Shown here: piece by piece, positions 12,701 to 25,900 of the stretch
How positions within the stretch are numbered: position 1 is the first letter of the stretch
How the letters are laid out: every line of letters starts with the position of its first letter
The notes under the pieces: generated by a model
Seen by the model: the letters and a program-made list of their open reading frames with translations, nothing else
The model's database searches: none
What the model was told of the DNA's origin: nothing
NCBI GenBank assembly: GCA_963669155.1
Contig: OZ022591.1
Coordinates: forward strand, 8,143,661 to 8,207,660
DNA: 64,000 nt
Reading direction: 5' to 3'
From: Arbacia lixula
Taxonomy: Eukaryota > Echinodermata > Echinoidea > Arbacioida > Arbaciidae
Program-made: the position numbers and the translations under genes

Positions 12701-14189
12701 TGAAACGAACAAAAAATAGGGTTGAATGTATTCTGGCTGACTTGAAATAGTAATTATGATATGATAATGCAAGATGGAATGTATAAATAAAATAATTACA
12801 ATTGTATTGATATATTCGCGCAACGAAAGTTTTTCTTTGAGCACACATAGTAATATTGCTGACCTCGGGTTTGTTTGTTTAACAGCTATGATGTGTGATT
12901 TTGCTTTTTCGTATTGCATGCAAATAAACATCATCATGTTTGTATTCTCGTGATTAAGTGGTTAATCTTTAATGGAACTAAAATGGATCGATGACTTACC
13001 TTTGGGAATAAATTACAAAAAATAAAGTAGCTTGTACGCAGGTGCAAGTTTTTGTTAAAGTGAATTACACTGTATGATGTTCATGAATCTGATATTCTTA
13101 CCGATTTTAATACACGAACACGAGGACATTCCGTCTCTCCGAATAAAGTCAAGGAAAATCTCTTTAATATTATTTAAAACAAGAAGTACACAGTAATATG
13201 ATGTTTGTGTAAGTTTTGTTCCACATGAAAGATTAGTAAAGCAGCATTTTCTTCCTACCTGCCTCGAGGCCTTTTAGGATGAGTCCTTCATGAGTGAGTG
13301 TCGGTGTACAAATAACGATGGCTTGAGTCCTGACGATGTCACAATCAAGAAAAACAAATGATAATTGATAAATTTGTATCATAATGCACATACCTTCCTG
13401 AGCTTTACCTATAGCCATTAAAGTATTCAGTAACATACATCTCTCTTTGTTAGCCATGTAACTGTAGTGATATTAGTTGTAAGCTTTCAAACTTCACGTG
13501 ACCTAAGATTCCAATAAATTTGTATTTTTCATGTACCATATATACAAGTATAAAGTTGAAAGCAGTTTCAATTACAGTCTCACCAAGGTTGTATGAAGCC
13601 TAGCTACGCGTCATGATTAAAGTTTGAATAAAGTCACAAATATTCAACCCTTAGCACCTGGCGATTTAGATTTTCAAGAAGAAGGTCGCCAGTCTTAAAA
13701 TCATTTTTGAATAGAAGTAATACCTATTGACATCTGGGCCCTGTCTCATAAAGAGTTCCGATTGACTGATCGTTGACTTACGATTGATTTGAATCGTAAA
13801 TCTGTATATTATTAGGGATAGGGAAATTGAATTGCGATCGATTACGATCAATCGCAGCTCTTTATAATACAGGGCGTAGGTTTCACAATGATATGTCAAT
13901 CCATTAAGGGACCATAATACTTTACGTCTTAGTACTAGTAGCCTACTCACTCAGCATCCTTCCAGACCTTCTCCATCTGTGCGCTGGTGATGGTGCGAGT
14001 GTTGTAGAGGTAGAACTCTTCAATGACGGGCGTGGTTTTCTCCAAGAAGTCTTCCACTATCCAACGCAACTCCACTCTTGGATTCAAAGCGAGGTTCTTC
14101 ACGTGGATGATGCCGGCACGACCGACACCAAACAGAGCCACGCCTATCTTCTTCTTGCGAACAATCTTAGTATTATGCTTGGTCGCCAT
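9767..14189 (-). CDS. Gfo/Idh/MocA-family oxidoreductase (inositol 2-dehydrogenase-like)
   Basis: Seven exons join in frame: 14189-13951, 13329-13259, 12699-12591, 12262-12135, 11468-11245, 10252-10087 and 9888-9767. They give 352 residues, the usual family length. All acceptors end in AG and all donors begin with GT. The start ATG has A at -3 and G at +4. The N-terminal Rossmann fold shows GVGRAG at residues 21-26. The hallmark EKP motif puts the catalytic lysine at 111. The DxxxH pair (D188, H192) matches the Asp/His of bacterial inositol dehydrogenase. From family knowledge, such enzymes oxidise or reduce a sugar or inositol hydroxyl with NAD(P). The exact substrate cannot be told from sequence. 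No signal peptide is seen, so it is likely cytosolic. It is divergent from NOC2L, 5.8 kb away. The last donor (GTTTAT) is weak. Confidence 0.93.
10275..10503. repeat. (ATC/GAT)n trinucleotide microsatellite
   Basis: About 220 bp of imperfect ATC repeats with some GTC units lie in the intron between exons 5 and 6 of the oxidoreductase gene. The repeats create long but meaningless Ile/His/Met-rich open frames. Confidence 0.95.
12031..12118 (+). mobile_element. TTAA-type MITE, copy A
   Basis: This is a member of the roughly 90-bp family also found at 35433, 35554, 53952, 59942 and 62531. It begins AACTCTTTGCGTACC, has the shared internal block CACACAAATCCTATAGAG, and ends with TGGCACACAAATGG. 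Its TTAA ends are mutated. It lies in the oxidoreductase intron after exon 4, only about 16 bp from that exon's donor site. Confidence 0.7.
13736..13875. repeat. Hairpin MITE in oxidoreductase intron 1
   Basis: The terminal inverted repeat is GCCCTGTCTCATAAAGAG on the left, matched by CTCTTTATAATACAGGGC on the right. Internal pairing of GATTGA/TCAATC-type segments makes a roughly 140-bp foldback. It is non-coding. Confidence 0.7.
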
Positions 14190-17100
14190 AGTGATGCAAA
14201 CAGGTTGTTGATTTATCTCAAATCAATTCGTGGACTTCGACAGATCAAAGATACAAGGAGAAACAACAATTTGCAAGCCCAATTAAAAAGTAAACTATGA
14301 TTAAGATGATTAAGATATGAATATAAAAATGGGAGTGAAAAAATGGAAATCATATTTCCGTTGAGATGAAATAATTTTTCTTAATATTGATATGTAGCTC
14401 ACAAAAATAAAGTCTTAAAACATCAAAAGAAACAAAAGGGGGAATTGAATAGTATTTCCTTCGTTATGGAATCAATATGTGTTCGATAGAATTAATGGGT
14501 TATTTTCAAATGCGATGTCAGCATGATCAGAGAGTGTATGTGTCATATGTTGTTGATTTTAAAACTAGTAACATTGAATGTATACATTTGAGAGCGATGC
14601 CTGAATCAATCTACAGTGTCAAACATTTCACACTTCTTCGTATAAATGGTCACGTTTATTCCATTTCTGCTTATCAGTATGCCATTCTATATTTGTAGTT
14701 CTATACTATTGCGTTACGTTCAGGTTACATATTCACTCCCAAACACAAGTTAATTTGTTTTCCACAGGCCAGCTCTAGTTAAAAGGAACATCAATGCAAG
14801 TACATAAATGATAAATGCATATCATTGATGATGCACCTGACCAGATCGTTTTCGGACATCATACACAGAGAAACAAAACAAACGAAAACATAAATACAAA
14901 CATAAATCATCATCGCAGGATCGTCATCTAAACATCGATGGTAAACTTTTTAGAAAGTGTGTAGTTTGTGGTTTGCACTTTTATTATGTTGTGTTCTCTG
15001 ATTGCCAACGTAGAAGTTGTGAGTTGGAAACCTATAGGTAACTTTGTCACACATAAGTAAAGAGATTTACTCACCAAGAAAACGGAAGGTAAGGCTATAA
15101 ACAGGAGATGCTGTTCACCCCGCGTCACCAAGTCAGGCAAGGCTGCTACCTTATGCAGAGTCAAGCGCGTAAGTTGCTCCTAAAGCTACCATATGAAAAA
15201 TGCGATTATTTATATAGCAGGGGCCTCTTAACTTTCTCTTTCAGGAGAATTACTGCTCTATTCAGGATTCGTGTCTAATATTTGTGCAAAAATTCGTCAT
15301 TGGCGCATATCGGGTTTATGTAACCCCTCCAGGGCAGTACATGGTGATGATCAAGGTGCGAATAATTAGTTTTACTAGCGTTTTGTACCCTTTGGTATGA
15401 TATTCATTTGAATTATGTTAAGTAATTTGTAGCCCCCCCCCCCCCCCATTTTTTATGCCTTTCACTGACCCCACTATACTCAAGAGGCCCGCCGGTACTA
15501 TACATGAACGCGCATGCGCAACTCGCACGTGCCATGTCTCTAGTATTAGTATGTTAACCTTCGAAGCACACAGCTGCTACTTTGTTAATTTCCTGTAATT
15601 TGTAGTAATTGTTTGTAATAATGCTGCTGTAATAATCATATATGAATGTTAACCTATTACGGGAGAACGGGGTAAATACGGACATAACATTACAAACTTC
15701 TGTGTTAGCACAACGAGGAGTCCCATCATCAAATGGATATCGCATAATGTACTTTTGCGGTATACCCTCATTATGGCACAGATAAAAGCAAACAGCGTTA
15801 ATCATTTTTTAAAGTTATCTTTAAAATAGTACTGTTACAGATGTTCACTATTCCCCGAACAAAAGTGGGTGAAATAGGGCCATGTGGTGAGGTAAATACG
15901 GTAGGAGAATAAGGTTGACTGTTACGAGCCTTGCCTAATATTAACGCTCAAACAATCGAAGCAGACACTAACTATTCCGTACATAGTTCTCTTATCTTGA
16001 CTTCAGTGAAGTTTCTTAGTCCAAACCTATGCACTGAGAAGCGTACTAATAATGCACAATAGTTTTATTGTTTAATCTGGATATTATCGATCCATTTATA
16101 CAAGTTCAAGTCAAGCCGCATAATTTCATTCGTTAGTGAGAATATGTCGGACTAAAATGTTAATTCAGCTTAGCTTTCTTTTACTAAAACCTAACACAAG
16201 CCATTTGAAAATAAATAACGCAAAACGCAAGTTCTGTGGAACACGTTTTATTCTTTATTTGAAAGGAACTTACCAATCTTTCAGACAGTTAATGAATTAC
16301 CGTTTGAGTCATTAAGTGCTTAAATGAGAAGGGCAGTATAGAAGTAAAGCTCAGTTTTACATTTTGTGAGAAATGTGAAAATAATCAACAATATGGATTT
16401 TCAAAGCAAAATTAGATGGAAGGTCAAAAAGTTGCACGTACAGTATATGGCATCGTATATCTGCCCTACTCTGACAAAAGGAAGCAACTAACAACAGAGA
16501 CTTTTCTTGTAAATGAGCAAAATACGTGTCTGCCACTTCTGCCATTGTCATCAGTGCAACACCATATCATGTTAGATTGAATATCTCGCAGCAAGATGAA
16601 TATTTCTTGTCCAGATTTTGGCCGTCTGTAGGGAATGCTGGGTGCAATGTAAGAATACCAAGAACCCAATTTTTAGTGATTTGTCACTTGCTTCCCTTTG
16701 TCAGAGTAGGGCAGATATGGCATCCATGTTTCAAATGGTTCTTCAGTCTTTTGTGCAGGTTCTGTAAAATACGACGGGTGCAATCACTATCATAAGTCGG
16801 TGGAACCTTTTTATAACGGGCTTTTGGGGACAATGATAATTATATTTAACCTGTTATTTTAGATTCCTCGTTATAAAAGTAAAAATTATAATATGACCGG
16901 TAATACCAGACAACATGGGGCAATAAGGTACACCCGTCCGCTATTACCCCACGTTGACCTTTGACCAATGATACTTTTATACAGTCTAGACCACAGATTC
17001 ATATAAAAATAAACACTGCATTTATTTCAAACAATGGATCACACTGAATAAAACTGGCGCAAAAATGACTGTAAATTTAACCCCCTGATGGCAATGAATC

Positions 17101-18386
17101 GATCAACTGAAATCTTTGAACACAGTTTTGGAGGGTAGAAATACAATTTTGTCCAATAACTTATCAATAAATGACGGAAATAAAGACATTTTCTGGAACT
17201 TGACAAGTCACATGCAGAGCATCTCAGCCAGGATAGAGTTAGAACGACAACAGGCATGTCCGGTATGTTACCCCATGTCTGTATTTGCCCCGCTCCGCCC
17301 CCCCCCCCCCCCCCCATCATTAGCACCCTATCATTAAGTATGCCAGTGTTTTAACCTTTATGAGGGACACAAATTACACGTAGACTTTTTTTTAAATTTA
17401 TGTAATTGCTGTCTTCATGGTGTGTAGGCCTATTAAAGTAGAGATTAACCTACACAAATCACTATTAAGTGAAAAATGTTCCATGTGTGGGGTTTCGCCG
17501 GTATTGCACATGTGTTTCATAGCAGATTATCAGGGATCGCGCATATTAATTACTAGGTGCTATCAAACAAAATTGACACTCATGAAAAATAATTTCAACT
17601 CAGAAATTAGGCCTATAAACTCTAATCAAGCTAAAATGCTACACATCATAAGGGCAAATGATGTTAAATATTTAAGAAGCAGTTTTCATACGTGACAAAT
17701 TATCTATTATTATTCTTGTAATATTTCTTTAAGTACTGTGATGTTCACTTTGGGGAAAATATACAATTTTCGTACTGTATTCACAACTTTCCCCTTAACT
17801 GCGTAGTATGCATATGTATGTAATGATATTCACCTGTATCCAGTGGATGGAGTTCATCTACAAGTTAGGGTATTGCTCGTCAAATAAACCTCATCGGACA
17901 AGCTTTGTGGTATCCAATAGCAACCGTCAGGCGGGCCGTGCGCAAAGTTTTCATTACAAAAATGACCTATTGATTTGATCAGAACTGAAACAATGCCCGC
18001 GCCATTGTGTATCCCACCTGTCAATTCACTATAGGAATTACCATCACAGTCTCATTATCAATAAATTATGCTTCTGGCAGAAAAGACTTTGTGGGTTGAC
18101 ATGATGAACAATGGACATTTTTTGTGTTCTGAATTACATGTAATATTTATGTGATGCATAAAAATGCACTGGGTTTGAATTATATTGTAAAAAATTATAA
18201 GAATTATTATCACTTGACCTGTTTCTAAACAATTGCTATATTTGGCTTTGTGATGTGTCAATTTCAGCTACATTTGAGTTGTAATATTTCGGATCAATTG
18301 TTAACAACTTGAGCTCAGTTTCGTATGTGAGCTATGTACTGAAATTTGAGCTGACAAAACGAGTCTCCAACTACCAATGAAAACGT
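14190..18386. other. Intergenic region between divergent oxidoreductase and NOC2L genes, left part
   Basis: No recognisable coding exon is seen. The stretch holds a perfect NRF1-type palindrome (15510-15519), poly-C tracts near 15434 and 17299, and a possible minus-strand donor GGTGAG at about 15070-15075 that could end a 5' untranslated exon of the oxidoreductase gene. It also holds a 31-bp inverted repeat pair (16457-16487 with 16688-16718). Weakly similar inverted ends near 15661 and 17310 may delimit an old 1.6 kb element. Confidence 0.4.
15509..15520. promoter_or_regulatory. NRF1-type palindromic site
   Basis: The 12-mer CGCGCATGCGCA matches the NRF1 consensus fully. It lies 1.3 kb upstream of the oxidoreductase ATG in an AT-rich setting where such CpG-rich motifs are unexpected. 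It could mark the promoter of that gene if a 5' untranslated exon exists. No transcript evidence is available. Confidence 0.4.
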
Positions 18387-19588
18387 ATATTAAGCAAATA
18401 ATCAGCGTTGGTGAGGGTGATGGGACGAACTATCACTTCCGAGGCGATCTGGATGTAGCTATCTTTCCGAAGCGCAGCTGAGGAAAGATAGCGTATACAT
18501 TCAGATCGCCGAGGAAGTGATAGCTCGTCTCATTGCTTGAAACCAAAAGTTGATTATTTGCTTTATATTCCACATCTGAAACCAACTATCTATACCAAAA
18601 ATGACAATTTGACGTAAAAAGGTAATGTTTACTTATCTCCATAACCCCGAGCCGCTGCCATGGGGAACACGCGTTAGGACGCGCTTTAGGACGCGCATTA
18701 GGAAGCGTATTAGGACGCGTATTAGGACGCGCATTAGGACGCGCGTTAGGACGCGCGTTAGGACGCGTTAGATGTCAAGTGATAGTCCGAGTGTAACGCA
18801 CTTTTATTTCGCGCGTACTCAAAATATTAATCACGCATTAGGACTGTGAGGAGTGAAGAGATCAGCGAAACCCAAAAGTACTATCACCTAGAGTGTAACG
18901 AACTTTTATTCTCAGGTGATCTGATAGGAAAAACTACGCCTCATCACGTGATCAACTCTTGACCAATCATAAAGCAACATTCTCAGTATGTGGAATATAA
19001 AGCCTATTCCACATACTAAGAATGTTGCTATATGATTGGTCGAGAGTTGATCACGTGATGAGGCGTAGTTTTTCCTATCAGATCACTGGAGAATAAAAGT
19101 TCGTTACACTCTAGGTGATAGTACTTTTTGGTTTCGCTGATCTCTTCACTCCTCACAGTCCTAATGCATGATTAATATTTTGAGTACGCGCGAAATAAAA
19201 GTGCGTTACACTCGGACTATCAGCTCCCACTAACGCGCAAACGCGCGTCATAATGCGCGTCCTAATTAAACGCGCGTCCTAGTGCGCGTCCTAATTAACG
19301 CGTATCCTAACGCGTGTTCCCCATGGCAGCGGCTCGGGGTTAGGTAGAGAAACAAACATTACTTTTTTACTTCAAATTGTCATTTTTGGTATAGATATTT
19401 GGTTGCAGATAAATCAAATAATCAACTTTTGGTTTCAGGCAATGAGACGAACTATCACTTCCTCGGCGATCTGAATGTATACGCTATCTTTCCTCAGCTG
19501 CGCTTCAGAAAGATAGCTACATCCAGATCGCCTCGGAAGTGATAGTTCATCCCATCACCTTCACCAACGTTGATTATTTGTTTAATAT
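18387..19588. repeat. 1.2 kb palindrome with nested hairpins
   Basis: Arms of about 600 bp each are close reverse complements centred near 19000. The outer ends read ATATTAAGCAAATAATCA and its complement. Each arm contains a further hairpin of about 110 bp (18424-18535 and its mirror at 19440-19550). Each also contains a CpG-rich array of about 12-bp TTAGGACGCGCN units (18669-18772, mirrored with differences at 19228-19318). No transposase frame is present and no target-site duplication was found. It is best described as a foldback element. Confidence 0.9.
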
Positions 19589-19983
19589 CAGCACTATATG
19601 GCTACATGCAATTTATTAAACTGATTTTTTACCACATACAACGATAAAAAGAGTATAACAATTCTACAACGTAATATCTGATTTTCATCGCTTTTAAAGG
19701 CAAGATGTTGCACATTAAATACAACAACAAAAAAAACTGAATATAATTATGATTCTTTTCCGAAATTGCTTAGGATAAGGCTATGACACACGCACGTGTA
19801 GTATTGATCGATCGAAGATGCGAATCCCACACAAGTACACGCATGCAGTCTAGGCCGACAAGTTACTGCACGCGAGGGTGGTGTCTGTGCATAAACGAGA
19901 GAAACACGGAGGGGAGAATCGTGGAAAATCACGAATTATTTGTTTAGATACATGGTGATTCAGCAATTATTTGGACTCTAATA

Positions 19984-22900
19984 ATGGCTCGTAACATGGC
20001 AGCGAAAAAGTAAGTTCTTAATTGACTATTTTGTCTCCTCGTTTCCCCTGCGAAGGTCGTTAATCAAAACGGGATATTTTGCGTATTTACCACACACTTT
20101 GGCTTGGATGTGAATATGATAGTGCTTGTATTGGTCATTCGACCATGCAGCTCAATGAGAGCAAATAATCGTCTGCTTGTTTTTAACATATTTTAGGCGA
20201 TTTTGTTATTGAGTTTGTGGTTTTTGACTATGGTGTAATTATTGCGTACCGGGCTGGGTAATCGCTACATATTTATTGCATTGCCATGCCATGCATTGCA
20301 ACTTGCTGAGCTGAAAGTTGACGTTCAAGTTCAACATGCATGCCTAAAAATATTAAGTTACGGCTACGAACGAAAATGTCTTACTTGAATACTTAGTTAG
20401 GCAGACAATCGTGATCATGGCAAACATGCATTTTATCCGGTTCTATCATTACAGAGTACCCAAAACTATTTTTATTATTAAGACTTTTAAGAGCTTTCTA
20501 AATTTTGTGGACCTCGCCGGCTATTTCCACAAAATTTAGAAAGCTCTTATCTTGATTTGTCATAAAAAAAACACATACAAATAATCTTCAAGTACCAACA
20601 CGTAATGAATATTACTTAAAACTTACAGACATTCCCTAAAACTTTTGAAAACGTAGCAAAATAGATTGTGTTTATGTGCCCCCAAAATACACAGAAGAAA
20701 TGGTTCCTCACCGTCATAAGTGTCATGACTGTACAATCATTACATATGCTAGTAGTGGCTAAAAATAGGCTTTATAGTGCCCTGTACTCTGTTGCGATTC
20801 CCGGAGCTGCCATTTTTAGAAACGTGTCACATTGATAGACAATCAAGTCAGCTGTCAGAAAGTGTACAGATCCCGCTAAATCAAACTATGTACATTAATC
20901 ACTCACAAGTCCATATGCAAGAACATTTGGGGCCAACTCACGCATTGGGGGTACGGTAGTCAAAACTTTGCTTGAGAGAGACACATTTTTTGGATGGTAA
21001 CATAAAAAAGGTCGGTCCCAGCACCCAGGAACTTTTCAATTTCATTGAACGTGCATCTAGGACGCCGTCGAGAGAATGTCTGCTCGCACGATACGGATAC
21101 AGACCACTGCGCATGTCTGCGTTCTCAACCACAGGTCGACACGCTCAGTACCCACATCCAGAACATAGAATCCACCAATTTCATCGTGTCCTACATTACA
21201 GCTCAAAGGAATTGGCATAGGGAAAGGGAAAGGGAAGAAAGGGAAGGGCCTTAGTTTTAAACCGTGGTACATTTTGTCCAGTTCAGCATGAATCATGATA
21301 CTTTTAAAGCTGAAGCATCGTGTTTCATGCTGAACTGGACAAAATACACTACAGCTCAAAGGAATTGGCATAGGGAAAGGGAAAGGGAAGAAAGGGAAGG
21401 GCCTCAGTTTTAAACCGTGGTACATTTTGTCCAGTTCAGCATGAATCATGATACTTTTAAAGCTGAAGCATCGTATTTCATGCTGAACTGGACAAAATAC
21501 ACTCCAGCTCAAAGGAATTGGCAGAGGGAAAGGGAAAGGGAATAAAGGGAAGGAGCCTCATTTTTAAACCACACTATATTTTGTCCAGTTCAGCATGAAA
21601 CACGATGCTTTAGCCTAAAAAGCATCATGTTTCATGCTGAACTTTCATTACGTGTTCTCTATGCACCTAGGAAACATGGGCTTGGAGAGATGTCGGTGGA
21701 GGATATGATGGCTGATGACTTTGACTCAGGAGATGAAAGTGATGATCAGAATGAAATGTCTGACCAAGAAAGCGAACGAGCCGTACCTAAAATGAACAAT
21801 GGGCAGAAAGGAAAAGGGTAAGTGAAGCCAAGCCTTTGTCAAGCTTCAAGTATTTTCTTTGTTTGTGTTGGTATTTGACAGGGAAAAAAATAGACGGGCT
21901 CGGGACGATTTCACCCCCAAAATGCCTAAAAGAGCCCTGGAAAATGTTAAAAGAGCCCCCAAAGTTCCCTTAGACATGATGTAAAATTGTAGCCAAATTG
22001 GCCAATGTGCTCAAAAAGATGAATTTTTCCCCTTGTATTTGACTGCACTAGTTAGCCTGCATCACAGATGAAGAGGTTCTTGTAGAGCGATGTTCCTCAG
22101 AGCTCACAGTGTAGAGCCTGTTCTGTATCAATTAGTTCTAGAGCAGATTAGCATTAAGTTTACACCTAAACTGATTCTAAGGCAAGCAAATCAGTAGGAA
22201 GTGCATTCCAAAAAGGCCAAGTTTTGTACAATTTATCTTGAAATTGGGCATCGTCAACTCAAGTTCTCTCATAGAATTATGAACAAGAAACTTAACAAAT
22301 TGCCGGACTGTGCCATATCTTGAAGTCCCATTATTTTCCTTTTTGCATACTGCATATTTATACACATGTATGTCTGTCACAGGCAGAAAATTGCATCACT
22401 TGCCTGGCTGTTTATTCAAAACTGCCTTACTGTCTATTATTTCCCTTAATTTCCACAAGTTTGTTTTCCTGTTCTTATAAATCAAATTGTTATTACTGTG
22501 ATAATGTTTCTTTGAGTGTAGTACAGATTGTTTTGATCAACATTTTACAGTTGCGTAGTAAATGCTTCATTGTGTGCTACTTACATTTCTTTTTATCCCC
22601 AGTATGTCAAAGCACAAACAGTCACTGGAAAAACTCAAGACAAGCGACCCAGAATTCTTTAAGTTCTTGGAGGAGAATGAAGAGGGGTTGCTGGACTTTG
22701 ATGAGTCAGATGTCTCTGGTGAGGAAAGTGAGAAGGACGAAGAGGAAAGTGAGGAGGAGGAAGAGGGAGAAGGTGAAGACAGCGACGAAGAAGAAGGGGG
22801 ACAAGCGAAAGATGCAGAGGTAAGTTGAAAGTGGTTATGGACTGATGGCTGCTTATGACAAAACATGTTACATTTAGTTTATTAAAGTGGAATGCTGAAA

Positions 22901-25900
22901 TCATCAGTAAAGACAATGATATGGGAAATGTGTAATATGGTCATGAAGTCATGATCTCAAAGCTGTGGCGGTCCACTGGAAAATTAGCTTGCAACACATG
23001 ATTTCAAAATCCACAATCTTTGATTAAAGCACTGTCCAAATAAGAGGATCAGAAGATCAAGTAAACCACTTTTCTTTTTTGTTCAGGAGATTTGTGCCAA
23101 ATGGAGAATGAAGCATGCAAGGGAATTTGCCAATCAAGTCAATCAAAATCCATTGGTTTATCTGATATAAAAACTTCCATGATTCAGAACAGTCTCTTTC
23201 CTCATGAAATTACAAATTTGCAACAACATATGGTAAGGAGCAAACAAATGTGGATCTTCACAATAGCATACTTAAAAATTATTGACAAGTATACACATGT
23301 ACATGTATACAACAGAAAATTGCAATGATTTAAAATGTGGCAGCAACAGTTACCAATCAAACTGCTGACTTGTCCTTTGTATATTATAACATTGAAATTA
23401 CTTGCTTTGAAAGTGGTAGACAATGCACGTACAGAGTCAATGCTCATTCCCTGTACTTGCACACCAATGCTGTCACGCGCTGATCTCCTTCCAGCTTGAC
23501 AGCGATGAAGAAGACTACGAGGAGGAAGGGGCGGATGGACAGAAGAAGAAGAAAGACGGTGGGATACCAGTCACCCTGGCCCTGGTTGCCAAGTGGAGGA
23601 AACAGCTGGAGGTATTTAGTTATTTACATTTTTATTTATTAGTATTATTATTTATCAAGGATACAATATTTGTCCTGAATTGTATCCGAGCAGAGAAAGT
23701 AATTACAAATAGTTACAAATATTGAACAATAAACATGGAAACATGTATCATTTTTTTTTTATTGGAGATTTAAACAAAAATATGTGTTCTCTTCCAGAAA
23801 AATTCTATGAAGGCCTTGAGAGAAGCTATGAAAGCATTCCGGGCGGCGGTGCAGCAGGCTGGATCAGAGACCGGGGTCAGGACAAAATATTCTGTGGACG
23901 GCTCTGCAGGTAAGTAAAGCCTAGAGGCCGTCCCTGGCAATACGTCATGGACAGGCATGTCTCAATTGGATGTATTCACAATATGGTGCGCCACCTATCA
24001 GTTCTTGCGGACATGCCAATCCGCAATGCCTTACAGGAAATAATCGAAATCAAAATAAAAAGCCATGGTGCGCGTGTGACTTGGTGTTAACTGATTATTT
24101 GGCAGTAGGGATATATGATCATGAAATGAGTTAATGGAAGTACTACTGCTCAAGGTTTAGAAATCATCAAACACAGGGTGCTATAACTTCTGTGTCTTTA
24201 TCTGGTTTTGTCTCTCAGCTTTCAATGCAGTGGTCTCCATGTGCCTGAAGGAACTGTATCCAGCACTGCAGAACGCTTTAGGAATGGAGGACAAAACAGA
24301 GAAGACGTAAGTTGGTCTCCTTCTTGATACAAGATTGCAATAAGCCGTTCTCGGAATGTATTCAGGACACTCCCCCCCAAAAAAACTACTTGGTAACATG
24401 TTATCATGTGCACCTGTATTTTCTTACCCCTTTCCTTTCATTTTTGTCTCGCCCACCGGAGGTGAAGGCGAGACTAAGGGATCCAAATGGCGTCCGTCCG
24501 TCGTCCGTCCGTCGTCCGTCGTCCGTCGTCCGTCCGTCGTCCGTCGTCCGTCACAAATGTTAAAGTTTACCTGCAAGACTCTCTTTTGACAAATAACTTC
24601 ACATAGGTTGCTTGGATTACAACCTTACTTGGGTCATAGATGCACTGGAGGTACCTTCATGTTATGGTACCGTTGGAGGTCACAGGATAAGGTCAAAGGT
24701 CATTTGAGGTCATACGTTAAAGTTTACCTGCAAGACTCTCTTTTGACAAATAACTTCACATAGGTTGCTTGGATTACAACCTAACTTGGGTCATAGATGC
24801 ACTGGGGGTACCTTCATGTTATGGTACCGTTGGAGGTCACAGGATAAGGTCAAAGGTCATTTGAGGTCATACATTAAAGTTTACCTGCAAGACTCTCTTT
24901 TGACAAATAACTTCACATGGGTTGCTTGGATTACAACCTAACTTGGGTCATAGATGCACTGGGGGTACTTTCATGTTATGGTGCCGTTGGAGGTCACAGG
25001 ATAAGGTCAAAGGTCATTTGAGGTCATACGTTAAAGTTTACCTGCAAGACTCTCTTTTGACAAATAACTTCACATAGGTTGCTTGGATTACAACTTAACT
25101 TGGGTCATAGATGCACTGGGGGTACCTTCATATTATGGTACTGTTGGAGGTTACAGGATAAGGTCAAAGGTCATTTGAGGTCATACGTTAAAGTTTACTT
25201 GCAAGACTCTCTTATCACACATAACTCATCACATGTTGCTACAATGGCAATCAAACTTGGATGATGGATGCACTGGGGGCACCTGCATGTTATTGTGCTG
25301 TAAGAGGTCACATGATAAGGTCAAAGGTCATTTGAGGTCATACATTAAAGTTTACTTGCAAGACTCTTGGTGAAGGCTTCCTAACTTGTGCACAGAATTG
25401 TGTGAGGGATACAATTCTTTTGCGTAGCAACGGAGATCGCGATATTTCTGGTTATTTTCGCAAGTGGGCGAGACACAATGTTGCTAATGCCTTGTGTTAT
25501 GTGATATAAGTCCTTTTATCACTCCTATGTCCGAATAATGTTTCCACCTAAATGACCACTTTCCAGAAGCCGAATTACCGTCATGGTTATAGCTGACCCT
25601 CAGGTTTATGGGGCTGGTGCCTGAATAACATTTACTGGAATTTAGGATGACGAAGGTAATGTTCAGTTTCTGTGAGATCACTATGCATCCAAGAAACTGA
25701 CCTTCTGTATGAATTTCACTATAATTGTTTACTTCAAACTTGAGACAGGAAGAGTACATATTTAGAGGGCTCACAGAGTTCGAGGCACAGTTATTTCCCG
25801 AGTTATTTCAGAAGATCCATCAGATACAGATAGATTCAGTGTTTAAGATTCATCAGATGTATTCATCACAGAGAGTTATTCATCAGAGTTGTTTGAGTAT

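Noticed and set aside
18669..18772. Short regular repeats considered as a CRISPR array
   Set aside because: The 12-bp units are contiguous without unique spacers, sit inside a palindrome in a eukaryotic genome, and no cas genes are present.
21057..21512. 151-codon minus-strand open frame with a repeated peptide
   Set aside because: It is a translation of the 153-bp tandem hairpin array. Its periodicity follows the DNA repeat, and there is no start context or domain.
22567..22866. 99-codon Ser-rich minus-strand open frame
   Set aside because: It is the antisense of NOC2L exon 3, whose acidic codons give Ser/Pro on the other strand.
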